NCBI RefSeq assembly: GCF_004358665.1
Contig: NZ_SMZR01000006.1
Span: 1-64,000 of the forward strand
DNA from: Jeotgalibacillus sp. S-D1
Lineage (GTDB): Bacteria > Bacillota > Bacilli > Bacillales > Jeotgalibacillaceae
Length of the DNA stretch: 64,000 nt
Direction of reading: 5' to 3'
The position numbers and the translations under genes are program-made. Positions 51,073 to 62,787 of the stretch are shown piece after piece; the first letter of the stretch is position 1; the number at the start of each line of letters is the position of its first letter. Below the pieces are notes generated by a model. The model worked only from the letters and a program-made list of their open reading frames with translations. It did no database searches and was not told the origin of the DNA.

Positions 51073-51960
51073 ATGAGACAGAAGTTAATTCCGTTTGTTT
51101 GGTTTGAAGAGGATGCGCGGGGAATTGCGGACTGGTATGTTAAGGTATTTGGCAGCGCGCGGGTGGATGGACATGTGACCTTGCATGATACACCTTCTGG
51201 AGATGCGGATGTTGTGACATTGACGCTAATTGATCAGCAGTTCCAGTTTATTAGCGCTGGGCCGCTAACAGATCGCAATCCTTCTTTTTCATACATGGTG
51301 GCGCTGTCGGCTCCAGACGAGGTGGATGCATTGTGGAACAGGCTTTCTGAAGGGGGAGAGGTGATGATGCCGCTGGATGAATATCCTTTTAGTAAACGTT
51401 TTGGTTTTCTTAAGGATCGTTATGGGATGTCCTGGCAGCTGATGCATGATGGAGGGATGAATATCCAGACCATTTCGCCTGCCCTGATGTTTACAGGAGA
51501 TGTTAGCGGACAGGCAAAAGAAGCGATTGACCACTATCAGACATTGCTTGGTGGAGCCGCTATGGAGGGCCATATCTCTTATTACGAAGCCGGGCAGGAA
51601 CCAGAGGTGGAAGGAACGATCAGCTATGCACGCTGTAAATTTGCCGGTCGGGAACTTGTTTTGTCAGATAGTGCAGGTCCGCATCAATTTGAATTTAATG
51701 AGATGCAGTCCCTTATTCTCTATTGTGAGGATCAGGAGGAAATTGACCGGGCATGGGCTCACTTGTCAGCCGTACCGGGAGCAGAGCAGTGCGGCTGGCT
51801 GAAAGATCGTTTTGGTGTCTCATGGCAGATTGTCCCTTTTGAAATGGAGCGAATGATGGAAGAAGGAACACCTGAACAGATTAAGCGTTTGACAGAAGCA
51901 TTTTTGCCGATGAAAAAGTTTAATTTAGCAGCATTGAGAGCAGCTTACGAAATAAATTAA
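51073..51960 (+). CDS. VOC-superfamily protein, tandem PhnB-like domains
   Basis: A 295-residue protein with two related glyoxalase/3-demethylubiquinone methyltransferase-like (PhnB) domains, about 1-130 and 138-280. Each ends with a similar block (FGFLKDRYGMSWQLM, then CGWLKDRFGVSWQIVP). Members are small-molecule binding or metal-dependent enzymes of unclear substrate. The ATG at 51073 has AAGGAGG eight bases upstream; the longer frame from 51022 has none. Confidence 0.82.
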   Translation: MRQKLIPFVWFEEDARGIADWYVKVFGSARVDGHVTLHDTPSGDADVVTLTLIDQQFQFISAGPLTDRNPSFSYMVALSAPDEVDALWNRLSEGGEVMMPLDEYPFSKRFGFLKDRYGMSWQLMHDGGMNIQTISPALMFTGDVSGQAKEAIDHYQTLLGGAAMEGHISYYEAGQEPEVEGTISYARCKFAGRELVLSDSAGPHQFEFNEMQSLILYCEDQEEIDRAWAHLSAVPGAEQCGWLKDRFGVSWQIVPFEMERMMEEGTPEQIKRLTEAFLPMKKFNLAALRAAYEIN

Positions 51961-51967
51961 ATGTAAT

Positions 51968-52006
51968 AGGATCGTTCTCAAAAAAAGGTGAGAACGATCC
52001 TTTTTT
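51968..52006 (+). terminator. Terminator after the VOC gene
   Basis: AGGATCGTTCTCA pairs with TGAGAACGATCCT, followed by TTTTT. Confidence 0.88.
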
Positions 52007-52041
52007 GTGCAGGAAGATGAAAGAGGCGGCAATCCTTATGA

Positions 52042-53532
52042 CTATTGAATCAGCCTGCGCCCCGTAATGGAGTGAAAACAATGATATCCGCTGACAGACA
52101 CGCCAATCGTACCGCCTCCGGGAAAGACCGAGTCACCGCAAAGCCAAAAGTTTTTGAGCGATGTGCGGTGAGACAAGCTGAAAAATAGAGAATGCGTTCT
52201 TGTTTGCGGGAATCCGCCGACGATGCCAAAAGGGCGGAAGGTGAAACGTTCCCATGCTTTGGGAGCACCTGGATACTGGTCAATAATGGCATCATCAATC
52301 GTTGGATAATGAGCGCGAATCGTCCGCAGTATTTTTTCAGTATAAAGAGTTTTGTTGAGATCGTACTGCGCCTTTGTTTTCCACTGGTCAAGGTTGATAT
52401 GAGTACTCACCGTTAATGTGCGGTATCCTTCCGGCGCACGCTTTCGGTCATCTTTATCCGAAATTGATAAAAATAAATGGCTGCCTTCATCGTGCCCTTT
52501 GCCATCCGGGTCCATCAGCTGCTGGAACAGCGGGAAGTCTTCAGGGAGCTGGGCTTCTTTTAGTGATAAATATAATGTCATGGTTCCCCATGTATCCTGC
52601 TTGGAACGTTTTTTTAATCCTGAAGAAAGCTGTTTATACACTTTTTCATCCATCAGTGCCGGGAGTGACTGGATAGGTGCATTGCATATCACATGATCAG
52701 CGTATCTGATATTGCCGCGATGATCTTCCACTACATACTGATCTTCAAGCTTTTTGATGGATGTTACCCGGCGTCCGAGGATCGCCTGGGCGCCATTACG
52801 TTTTGCCGCCTCCACCAGTTCATACGCAAATTGATACAGCCCTCCCTGCACGTAATAGGCGCCTTCATGGTAGATATCCAGTGCGAGTGCCCCCATAAGC
52901 AGTGCGCAATCTTTACTCGTTGTCTGCATGCTGTCGATCAGCTGCCCGTCAATAAAATGAACAAAATCTACGCAGGGATGTAAACGATGCTTTCTTAAAA
53001 GTGATCCGATTGTTTTAAAAAAGTCTGGTGTCAGGGATAGATGTGAAGTTTGTAAGGAAGTCAGGAGCTCGAAAGCTTCTTTTCCTGTTTTAATTGGTAA
53101 AATCGGAAGCTTTTTCATCAGGAGACGGATGAGTGATGCTTTTTTATAGAGTTCCTCATAAAATGAAGCGATTTCGTCCTTATAATCGGGGAACGTCTGC
53201 TGAAGTGTCTGAACATGCCGGCTGCGGTCTGCATAAAAGGTTAACGTCCGTTCGCCCTGCTTGATCTGCATGACAGTCGCAAGCTTGAAGGCATCGACTT
53301 TAATCCCTAAATGACGAAAAATACGTTCATGAATGCCGCCTTTTTCAAGCCCCATACCGAGTGTCGCACCGGAAGCAAATAAGTATTGGCTGCGTTGAAA
53401 CTTCCCGGCACAGCCGCCCCATTCCCTTGAAGCTTCTAAAATGGTCACGCTGCACCCGGCCTGAGCGAGCAGTGCACCTGCAGTGAGACCGCCAATGCCG
53501 CCTCCAACCACAATTATGTTCTTTTTAGCCAT
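52042..53532 (-). CDS. Carotenoid/phytoene desaturase-like FAD amine oxidoreductase (CrtI family)
   Basis: A 496-residue flavoprotein. The FAD-binding Rossmann fold opens at residue 5 (IIVVGGGIGGLTAGALLAQAG) and continues with the ADP-binding ILEASREWGGCAG. The C-terminal FAD motif is near 460 (FWLCGDSVFPGGGTIGVSVSG). The CrtI family desaturates or isomerises carotenoids. No squalene or phytoene synthase gene adjoins it, so a stand-alone isomerase or retinol-saturase-like role is possible. AGGAGGGAACG precedes the ATG. Confidence 0.83.
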   Translation of the reverse strand: MAKKNIIVVGGGIGGLTAGALLAQAGCSVTILEASREWGGCAGKFQRSQYLFASGATLGMGLEKGGIHERIFRHLGIKVDAFKLATVMQIKQGERTLTFYADRSRHVQTLQQTFPDYKDEIASFYEELYKKASLIRLLMKKLPILPIKTGKEAFELLTSLQTSHLSLTPDFFKTIGSLLRKHRLHPCVDFVHFIDGQLIDSMQTTSKDCALLMGALALDIYHEGAYYVQGGLYQFAYELVEAAKRNGAQAILGRRVTSIKKLEDQYVVEDHRGNIRYADHVICNAPIQSLPALMDEKVYKQLSSGLKKRSKQDTWGTMTLYLSLKEAQLPEDFPLFQQLMDPDGKGHDEGSHLFLSISDKDDRKRAPEGYRTLTVSTHINLDQWKTKAQYDLNKTLYTEKILRTIRAHYPTIDDAIIDQYPGAPKAWERFTFRPFGIVGGFPQTRTHSLFFSLSHRTSLKNFWLCGDSVFPGGGTIGVSVSGYHCFHSITGRRLIQ

Positions 53533-53618
53533 ATGACGTTCCCTCCTGTCATCTTAAATCGTAAGTGTCAGGTGCAATTCATTCAATTTTTTGTATGCTA
53601 GAAGCTTTGATAAAACAA

Positions 53619-53670
53619 AAAAGAACACTCTGAGGAATAAGAGTTTTATTCCTCAGTGCGTTCTTTTCAA
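53619..53670 (-). terminator. Terminator after katG (bidirectional hairpin)
   Basis: GAACACTCTGAGGAATAAGA pairs with the 3' arm TTATTCCTCAGTGCGTTC. Located between the convergent-end katG and the desaturase start. Confidence 0.75.
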
Positions 53671-53724
53671 TTAAAGAATCATTTTCAATGCTTTAAGGTA
53701 TTGAAAAAGCGAATAATTCAAGGT

Positions 53725-55938
<2,214 letters not shown>

Positions 55939-56015
55939 TTATTCTCCCTTCGAATTGTAAATGATAATGTGTATAGCTGTTAAACCTATTAATCAGGTTA
56001 ATAATCGTTATTAGA

Positions 56016-56030
56016 TTATAATTATACTAA
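56016..56030 (-). promoter_or_regulatory. PerR box overlapping the katG -10
   Basis: TTATAATTATACTAA matches the PerR consensus TTATAATNATTATAA at 13 of 15 positions, and on the minus strand it contains the likely -10 TATAAT. Confidence 0.65.
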
Positions 56031-56063
56031 ACTGTAACGTGAATTGAAAGAAAAATGCATAAC

Positions 56064-56078
56064 TTATAATGATTATTA
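56064..56078. promoter_or_regulatory. PerR box upstream of katG
   Basis: TTATAATGATTATTA matches the PerR consensus at 14 of 15 positions. It is about 48 bp from the second box and lies between katG and the divergent DUF2207 gene. Confidence 0.75.
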
Positions 56079-56227
56079 TTTGAAGTGTGAAAAGCTGTTT
56101 GTTTTAGACGATATAGGGGAGTTCCAATTTTCTCAGAAAAAAGTAAAATTACATAAGCTTAAAATATGGATTGAAACCTTTTAAGCGTTTAGCCGTATTA
56201 AAGTACATAAGAAAGCGGGTGAGACGG

Positions 56228-57937
56228 ATGCATAAAATGAAGATATTTTTTATCGTGGCAGTAGGTCTATTTTTGTTTTTTCCTGATCAAGCCTTTGCGG
56301 TGGAGTATGAAATCGATAAAACAGTGATTGATGCTTATGTAACTGAAAATGGAGATGTGAATGTCGTTGAAACACATGTTTACACATTCGAAGATGAGTT
56401 TAATGGAATAACAAGAGAATTAAGACCAAAATCAAATGCAGCTATTCAGAATGTAGAAGCAACTGAAGGCAATCAATCTTTAAAAGTGAAACAAGAAAAT
56501 GATTTGTATCGTATTTATCGTTCTGGTGAAGACGAAACGATTGAGGTAGAACTCACCTATACAATTAAGGATGGGCTGGAAGTCTATGAGGACCTGGTTC
56601 AATTTTATTGGCCGTTTTTTGATCGTTCAAATGAATCAACGTATGAAAACCTAACGATTTCTTTATTTCCTCCCAAAGAAACAGACGACGTGATTGCGTT
56701 TGGATATGATGAGGCATTTGGCAAGGAGGAAATTCGTCAGGACGGCTCGGTGGTGTTTGAATTTGGGAGGGTGCCGGATGGAAAGAATGGTGACATCCGG
56801 GCAGCGTGGGATGGTGAGCTTTTCTCGATGGCACCAACTGAATCGAGTGAATTACGAGAAGATTTACTTGCAGAACAGCAAAATGGAATTGATGAAGGAA
56901 TTTTATTTAACGAACGCCGTGATTTGATTTCCACCATTGGAACAGCGATCTTAGTTTTATTTTCGCTAGTAATAGCAGGGTTGATCATGCGGGGCTTGAT
57001 GAAGGCAAAACAATTACGGGAAAGTGCTCTACGGGAAATTACTGATGATCGGCGAATCCCTCCTGAAAGAATGACGTTGCCCGGAACGATATCCTTTCTA
57101 AAAACCTTCATGCCAAAAGAAGCCATTGCTGCTTCTTTACTGGACTTGGTTCGAAAGGGGAATGTCATACAAGTTGATGATCAAATTTACAAAGTGGTTC
57201 AACGGCAAGGTCTAAAAAGACATGAAGAAGAGTTGGTTGAGTGGTTATTTGATGAAATCGGTGAGGGCAGTGAACTTCAACTGGAAGTGCTGCAAGCGTA
57301 CACTGAAAACGAAAAGAACCATGAAACCTACCGCAAATATGAATCTCAGTGGCAAACAGCAATTAAACAAGAAGTGAAAGAAAATGAATTATATCAGGAT
57401 AAAACGAAACATCGTGTAACAGTTGGGTTATCATTTCTGTTACTGATTCCGTTGTTTGTCCTGTTTCCACTATTTGATTTGCTTCCACATTTATTCTTTT
57501 CAGTCTTATTAGCGGGAAGTTTAATCACTTATGCCATTGCCTATTCACCATTAACAGCAAAAGGACAGCTGATCTCCGTTGAATGGAATCGGTTCAATAA
57601 GCAGTACGATGATATTTCAACAAATGAATGGGACAGCTGGACTGAAGATGAAAAAATGCGATCGTATTTGTATGGACTCGGTACAAATGATAAAAAAATG
57701 AAGGATAAAAATGATCGCTTTGTTAATGCATTTGAAATGAAACATGCAAATGGCTACAATTCTTCAGCTGCAATGGCTGCTCCTGTAGATGTAAACATGA
57801 TTGCCTTGTATTCTGTAACTGCAGGAGCAAGCTTTCACTCTGCGAATGAAACCGTCTCGGCAACATCCTCAACGGGATCTGCTGCTTCAAGTGGAGGGGG
57901 AGTTGGTGGAGGAGGCGGAGGGTCTGGCGCATTCTAA
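56228..57937 (+). CDS. DUF2207 membrane protein
   Basis: A 569-residue protein. A signal peptide ends near AFA-VEYEID (about residue 25). A DUF2207 extracytoplasmic beta-rich domain follows (about 26-230; TENGDVNVVETHVYTF). Then come a helix near 245-265, a cytoplasmic winged-helix-like part (about 290-400), two further helices near 415-460, and a Gly-rich C-terminal tail (SSGGGVGGGGGGSGAF), all usual for the family. Function unknown. The ATG at 56228 follows GGGTGAG; an open frame extends to 56171 without a ribosome site. Confidence 0.82.
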   Translation: MHKMKIFFIVAVGLFLFFPDQAFAVEYEIDKTVIDAYVTENGDVNVVETHVYTFEDEFNGITRELRPKSNAAIQNVEATEGNQSLKVKQENDLYRIYRSGEDETIEVELTYTIKDGLEVYEDLVQFYWPFFDRSNESTYENLTISLFPPKETDDVIAFGYDEAFGKEEIRQDGSVVFEFGRVPDGKNGDIRAAWDGELFSMAPTESSELREDLLAEQQNGIDEGILFNERRDLISTIGTAILVLFSLVIAGLIMRGLMKAKQLRESALREITDDRRIPPERMTLPGTISFLKTFMPKEAIAASLLDLVRKGNVIQVDDQIYKVVQRQGLKRHEEELVEWLFDEIGEGSELQLEVLQAYTENEKNHETYRKYESQWQTAIKQEVKENELYQDKTKHRVTVGLSFLLLIPLFVLFPLFDLLPHLFFSVLLAGSLITYAIAYSPLTAKGQLISVEWNRFNKQYDDISTNEWDSWTEDEKMRSYLYGLGTNDKKMKDKNDRFVNAFEMKHANGYNSSAAMAAPVDVNMIALYSVTAGASFHSANETVSATSSTGSAASSGGGVGGGGGGSGAF

Positions 57938-57962
57938 TCGCTCACCAGCCACATTAAACTAA

Positions 57963-57999
57963 AAAAAGCCTTCACTGGATTAACTAGTGAAGGCTTTTT
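57963..57999 (+). terminator. Terminator between DUF2207 and trhO genes (bidirectional)
   Basis: AAAAAGCCTTCACT pairs with AGTGAAGGCTTTTT. It serves both convergent genes. Confidence 0.88.
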
Positions 58000-58031
58000 C
58001 AGTATATGCAAATAAATGCTTAGGTTAACGA

Positions 58032-58988
58032 TTATTTAGCAGCAAGCTCATTCTCCAACGCTTCAATACGGCTCGTTACTTCTTCTTCAGAAAGCTCATG
58101 GCGGACAATATAGCGATTGCGCTCATGTTTTGTACATTCGATGGTACAGCCGCCAAGATGTTTGGCTTCGTTTGCTTCAGAGGTAATAATTTGTTTGTTG
58201 CATTCCGGGTTGGCACAATTGATGTACCGTTCGCAAGGGGTGCCGTCAAAGTGATCTTTTCCGACAACAACATGCTCGACCTGATTGATCGGTACAGTCA
58301 GACGCTCGTCAAATACATACATTTGACCGTCCCACAGCTGTCCTTTGACTTCCGGATCTTTTCCGTATGTGGCAATGCCGCCATGCAGCTGGCCGACATC
58401 TTCGAATCCTTCGCGCACTAACCAGCCCGAGAATTTTTCGCAGCGAATGCCGCCTGTGCAGTAAGTTAATACTCGTTTTCCATCCAGTAATTCACGGTTA
58501 TCTCTTACCCAGTTTGGCAAATCGCGGAACGTTTCCACATCGGGGCGAATTGCCCCCCGGAAATGACCTACGTCATATTCATATGTGTTACGAGCGTCCA
58601 GGACAATTGTGTCCTCACGCTGCATTTCTTCGTAAAATTCTTTTGGAGACAGATAGTTCCCTGTTAATTCATTTGGGTTAATATCGTCTTCCAGGCTTAA
58701 GTGAACGAGCTCAGGTCGAGGGCGGACATGCATTTTTTTAAAGGTATGCTCTGCTGCCTCATCAATTTTGAAAACAATTCCTTCAAATAAAGGGTTGTTT
58801 TTCATCACTTCCATATATGCCTCAGTTTGCTCAATGGTTCCCGAGCAGGTTCCGTTGATGCCTTCATTCGCAACTAATATACGGCCTTTCAGACCAAGCT
58901 CTTTACAGAAAGCTAAATGCTCTTCAGAAAAAGCAGCGGGATCTTCAATCGTTGTGTAATGATAATACAATAAAACTCGATAATTCAT
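58032..58988 (-). CDS. trhO: tRNA uridine(34) hydroxylase TrhO (rhodanese-domain protein)
   Basis: Oxygen-dependent 5-hydroxylation of wobble uridine 34 in a subset of tRNAs. 318 residues. The N-terminal UPF0176/acylphosphatase-like domain is about 1-100 ([16 protein letters not shown]) and the rhodanese domain about 120-220, with the loop [14 protein letters not shown] (Cys near 182 and 187). The C-terminal cysteine-rich region shows [22 protein letters not shown]. The size and domain order are those of TrhO/YrrO-like proteins. Confidence 0.92.
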   Translation of the reverse strand: MNYRVLLYYHYTTIEDPAAFSEEHLAFCKELGLKGRILVANEGINGTCSGTIEQTEAYMEVMKNNPLFEGIVFKIDEAAEHTFKKMHVRPRPELVHLSLEDDINPNELTGNYLSPKEFYEEMQREDTIVLDARNTYEYDVGHFRGAIRPDVETFRDLPNWVRDNRELLDGKRVLTYCTGGIRCEKFSGWLVREGFEDVGQLHGGIATYGKDPEVKGQLWDGQMYVFDERLTVPINQVEHVVVGKDHFDGTPCERYINCANPECNKQIITSEANEAKHLGGCTIECTKHERNRYIVRHELSEEEVTSRIEALENELAAK

Positions 58989-59173
58989 TATTTTTTTCCA
59001 CCTATCAATTTATTTTGCAGGAATAACCTGATGGGTTTGAACCGTCTTATACTTTACTCTATATAGGTTAGTATAGTAAAGAGCAAAATCTCAAGAAATA
59101 TGATCGATTACTGAACTTTTCAAAAGGACAAGTTAAAGGGCCTTATCCATATATTTGTCCATAGACATCATCA

Positions 59174-59365
59174 TTATTCATTCATGGAATTACTACCTTT
59201 GGATTTCGCAAAACTTGGAATCATCAACATCCCTGCCATAAATAGAACAAAGGACCCTCCGCGTATTACATCATAAAATTCAGCATTTCTAAAAAAAGAG
59301 ATATTTATAATCATCGATAGTGCGCCCACTAAGGTCAATAAAATCCCTGCTGTTTGCTTAGACAT
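59174..59365 (-). CDS. Small two-helix membrane protein
   Basis: Not recognised. About 63 residues with two hydrophobic segments (ILLTLVGALSMIINISF and GGSFVLFMAGMLMIPSF) joined by a short polar loop, and a Ser/Lys-rich tail. I favour the ATG at 59365 because GGAG lies thirteen bases upstream. An ATG at 59386 gives 70 residues but has no ribosome site. Confidence 0.6.
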   Translation of the reverse strand: MSKQTAGILLTLVGALSMIINISFFRNAEFYDVIRGGSFVLFMAGMLMIPSFAKSKGSNSMNE

Positions 59366-59593
59366 TGCCGTCATCTCCGTTTCCATCAAGTAATCAAACT
59401 ATTATATTAATTGTATTTTATCATAAATAATGGTAATTATATCGCGGTTATCCCACTATTTACTATTATTAAATTTGTTAATTGAGGAGGAGAAGGAAAA
59501 AGTGTTTTCTCTATTACAATCACGCTTTGTTGGATATGGCTGTTGATTTACGTGTGGCGGGGGTGAGCTGCATTTAAGCAGGAGTCACAACTG

Positions 59594-60463
59594 CTAATTA
59601 AAATATTCTTCCACAAATCTTCGAAACTCCTGAGTTGCAGGCGATAGATATCGCTCGCTCATCCACGCGAGGCCAAGGGTTCTTCTGCTTTCAATCCCTT
59701 CAATTTTAATCTGCGAGATTTTGCTTTGATCGATGCCCCGCTGACTTGGCAAAATGGATACGCCAAGACCAGCTGCGACCAGACCAGCGACAGTATCCGC
59801 TTCATCACCCTCGAACATAATCTTCGGGCTGATTCCGGCGTTTTCAAATAGTCTTTCCACTGTCAGACGAAGGGAATATCCCTTTTTTAAATGAATAAAA
59901 GATTCTTCAGCTATTTCTTCCAGTGTAATGTTTTTTTGGGCTGCCAGCCTGTGGTCTTTAGGCAAAATGGCAAAAAGTTCTTCACTCCAAAGCGGTTTCC
60001 ATTCAACAGGGGCATCCATCTTCATCGTAAGGCAGAGGTCGTATTCTCCAGACTGAAGCTGATGAAGGATCGTATGGGATGGTCCCTGTCCCAATTGAAA
60101 GTGAACCTTTGGATAGCGGTTACGAAAAGAAGCGATCAGATCGGGGACAAGATTCGTGCTGAGTGTATGTAAAAAACCAAGCGACACTACCCCCTGATCA
60201 GGCATCAGAAGATCTTGAATTTCCTGCTTACCTGCTTCAAATTCCTTCATCATGGACTCAACCCTCTTTACCATGATTTCTCCATAATGGTTTAAGCGAA
60301 TCGAACGGCCCTCACGCTCAAACAGCGGAACGCCAATCTCCTCTTCAAAACGTGCAATAGAGCGGCTGAGAGCCGGCTGGGAAATGGAGAGAATCTGTGA
60401 TGCTTTTGTTACATGCTGAATGCGGGCAAGTGTTTTAAAGTACTCAAATTGATGCCATTCCAT
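59594..60463 (-). CDS. LysR-family regulator divergent from an MFS transporter (YybE-like)
   Basis: A 289-residue LTTR. The N-terminal winged helix is at 1-62 (VTKASQILSISQPALSRSIA recognition helix) and the effector domain at about 90-285. The start MEWHQFEYFKTL at 60463 has GGAGGT about eight bases upstream; a longer frame from 60496 lacks one. The divergent arrangement with a MFS transporter matches the B. subtilis yybE-yybF pair, so it probably controls that exporter. Confidence 0.88.
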   Translation of the reverse strand: MEWHQFEYFKTLARIQHVTKASQILSISQPALSRSIARFEEEIGVPLFEREGRSIRLNHYGEIMVKRVESMMKEFEAGKQEIQDLLMPDQGVVSLGFLHTLSTNLVPDLIASFRNRYPKVHFQLGQGPSHTILHQLQSGEYDLCLTMKMDAPVEWKPLWSEELFAILPKDHRLAAQKNITLEEIAEESFIHLKKGYSLRLTVERLFENAGISPKIMFEGDEADTVAGLVAAGLGVSILPSQRGIDQSKISQIKIEGIESRRTLGLAWMSERYLSPATQEFRRFVEEYFN

Positions 60464-60506
60464 CCAGATTACCTCCAATTCATTACATAGATGCATTAAA
60501 AATATG

Positions 60507-60521
60507 ATAATTATGAATTAT
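60507..60521 (+). promoter_or_regulatory. LTTR-type T-N11-A palindrome
   Basis: ATAATT-ATG-AATTAT in the 120-bp gap between the divergent LysR and MFS genes. It is a perfect inverted repeat with the T-N11-A spacing of LysR-family sites. Confidence 0.55.
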
Positions 60522-60586
60522 ACATTATTGATAGCGGGTGCTACCATAAAATCTATAACAGCGGGAACATGGTAGGGAGTGGGAGG

Positions 60587-61804
60587 ATGAGTTTTATTCA
60601 GAAAGGAACACCAATCTTTCGCAAGACCAGCCTTGCTTTTTTTGCAGCTGGTTTTAATACATTTGCTATTTTGTACAGCACACAGCCACTATTGCCTGTT
60701 TTTTCACAGGAATTTGGTGTCTCACCCGCTACATCAAGCTTATCCATTTCCATCACCACGATCACACTTGCGATCAGCCTTCTTTTTTTCGGATCATTGT
60801 CTGAAGTCTGGGGAAGGAGGCCGGTCATGGTGATATCAATGTTCGCAGCTTCTTTGCTGTGCATTTTGACTGCATTCAGTCCGACCTTTGAGGTTTTGCT
60901 ATTGTGTCGTGCATTAATTGGTGTTGCGCTCGCAGGGCTTCCATCAATCGCAATGGCCTATTTAGGAGAAGAAATAGAACCGGGAAGCTTGGGGTCGGCA
61001 ATGGGCTTATATATTTGCGGAAATGCGATCGGCGGGGTGTTCGGACGGGTTTTTTCTGGTGTTATAGCAGATCTTTTCAACTGGCAGACCGCAGTTGGAG
61101 CGATTGGGGTGTTGGGCTTTGCTTCAACGATGATCTTTCTGGCAAGTCTTCCAGCATCACGAAATTTTCATCCGAAAAGTATGCATTTGGGGAAGCTTGG
61201 CCTGTCGTTAATTGCCCACCTGAAAGATCCCGGGATGCTTTATTTATTTGGAATAGGGTTCATTATAATGGGAAGCAATGTTGCAATCTTTAATTATATG
61301 GGGTATGCCCTGCTTCAAGGGCCTTACTCATTAAGTCAAAGCGTTGTCAGCTGGCTGTTTATTGTCATGATTATCGGTATGTACAGCTCGGTATGGGCGG
61401 GCAGGCTTGTGGAGCGTCATGGACGGCAAAAAATGCTTGGTGTAAGTCTAGCAATCTTAGTTGTCGGCACACTTCTTTCCCTTGAGGTGCATTTAGTAAG
61501 CAAGGTACTAGCCATGCTGATATTTTCATTCGGCTTCTTTGCCACTCAGACCGTAGCAACCAGTTGGGTTGGCTACCGCGCCACTCAAAATAAATCTCAG
61601 GCGTCCTCACTTTATTTATTCCTTTATTACATAGGGTCAAGCATTGGCGGCACACTTGGAGGAATTTTTTGGGCGATGTACGGATGGGGCGGGGTAATCG
61701 GCATGGTATTCGCCTTTTTGGCGCTTGGTTTAGCATGTGCCATAGGACTTTCGCAGCTCGGGCAGAGATCCGAACGTACAGCGGACTACCGCTATGACCA
61801 CTGA
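60587..61804 (+). CDS. MFS transporter (YybF-like)
   Basis: A 405-residue major facilitator with about 12 hydrophobic segments. The loop 2-3 motif GSLSEVWGRRPVMV matches the MFS signature (G-x-x-x-D/E-R-x-G-R-R), and ILYSTQPLLPVFSQEF near the N-terminus is typical of DHA-type drug or metabolite exporters. The start MSFIQKGTP at 60587 is preceded by GGGAGTGGGAGG. Controlled by the divergent LysR regulator, by analogy to B. subtilis yybE-yybF. Substrate unknown. Confidence 0.88.
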   Translation: MSFIQKGTPIFRKTSLAFFAAGFNTFAILYSTQPLLPVFSQEFGVSPATSSLSISITTITLAISLLFFGSLSEVWGRRPVMVISMFAASLLCILTAFSPTFEVLLLCRALIGVALAGLPSIAMAYLGEEIEPGSLGSAMGLYICGNAIGGVFGRVFSGVIADLFNWQTAVGAIGVLGFASTMIFLASLPASRNFHPKSMHLGKLGLSLIAHLKDPGMLYLFGIGFIIMGSNVAIFNYMGYALLQGPYSLSQSVVSWLFIVMIIGMYSSVWAGRLVERHGRQKMLGVSLAILVVGTLLSLEVHLVSKVLAMLIFSFGFFATQTVATSWVGYRATQNKSQASSLYLFLYYIGSSIGGTLGGIFWAMYGWGGVIGMVFAFLALGLACAIGLSQLGQRSERTADYRYDH

Positions 61805-61921
61805 GCTGGCCTAACAATAAAGTAAGCCGGTACCCGACGCATCGAGTAACCCGAATTCTTAGACAACAGCTATCTTAGGGGTATATCATACATGTAAAAT
61901 AAGTATGAAAGGGTGCAGAAA

Positions 61922-62575
61922 ATGAAAGTATTGGTAATCGGAGCAAACGGTCAAGTAGGGAAGCATCTTGTATCACAAATTCAGAAAACCGATGAACTTG
62001 AAGCAAAAGCGATGATCCGTAAACAGGAGCAGGCATCTTACTTTGAAGATCTTGGTGCAGAAACTGTGCTAGCGGATTTGGAAAAAGACGATGCTGATGC
62101 GATTGCCAAAGCGGCAGATGGAGTGGACGCAATCGTATTTACGGCAGGATCAGGACCGAAAACAGGCAGTGATAAAACGATATTGATTGATCTTGACGGA
62201 GCGGTTAAAACGATTGAAGCGGCGAAAAAAGCGGGTGTCAAACGATATGTGATGATCAGTTCATTTGATACAACACGAGAAGCGATTCAATCTGCTCCTT
62301 CCTCCTTCTCACCATATGTTGCGGCAAAACATTATGCAGATGTGTGGCTGCGGGGAACTGATCTCGATTACACCATCATTCATCCCGGTGCACTGACAAA
62401 CGACCCGGCAACCGGAAAAGTCGCTGCTGCCGAGAACGTAGAGCGAGGGGAGATTCCGCGAGAAGATGTGGCAAGTGTCATCATCGCTGCCCTGAAGGAA
62501 GAGTCATCCATAGGCAAAGAATTTCAGGTAGTAGGCGGAAGCAAGCCCGTACAAGAGTCGGTACAATCTGTATAG
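61922..62575 (+). CDS. Atypical SDR NAD(P)H-binding protein (YhfK-like)
   Basis: A 217-residue Rossmann protein of the NAD(P)H-binding/atypical short-chain dehydrogenase group. The dinucleotide motif GANGQVGKHL begins at residue 7, followed by IVFTAGSGPKTGSDKTI and the downstream FSPYVAAKHYAD (active-site-like Tyr-x-x-x-Lys). It resembles B. subtilis YhfK. The ATG at 61922 follows AAAGGG; the GTG at 61913 has no site. Confidence 0.88.
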   Translation: MKVLVIGANGQVGKHLVSQIQKTDELEAKAMIRKQEQASYFEDLGAETVLADLEKDDADAIAKAADGVDAIVFTAGSGPKTGSDKTILIDLDGAVKTIEAAKKAGVKRYVMISSFDTTREAIQSAPSSFSPYVAAKHYADVWLRGTDLDYTIIHPGALTNDPATGKVAAAENVERGEIPREDVASVIIAALKEESSIGKEFQVVGGSKPVQESVQSV

Positions 62576-62599
62576 AAACGGTATAAGAATAACATACAA

Positions 62600-62640
62600 G
62601 GATGTTCTCACGACAAAACTTTCGTGAGAACATTCTTTTG
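62600..62640 (+). terminator. Terminator after the SDR gene
   Basis: GATGTTCTCACGA pairs with TCGTGAGAACATTC, followed by TTTTG. Confidence 0.85.
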
Positions 62641-62787
62641 TTCCACTCATTACATTGCGGTTAACCGCATCTCATATATTTACCTATTCTAATCTTGAAT
62701 AAATGATACGCTCTATTTCTCAATGCTTTTCTGCTCCTAAATAGGGTAAAGAATAAATACATCAGATTGCATAAAGGAGAATGATCA

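Noticed and set aside
59485-59545. Short frame of about 14 codons after GGAGGAG near 59485
   Set aside because: Ends after 14 codons without a recognisable leader context or downstream gene on that strand.
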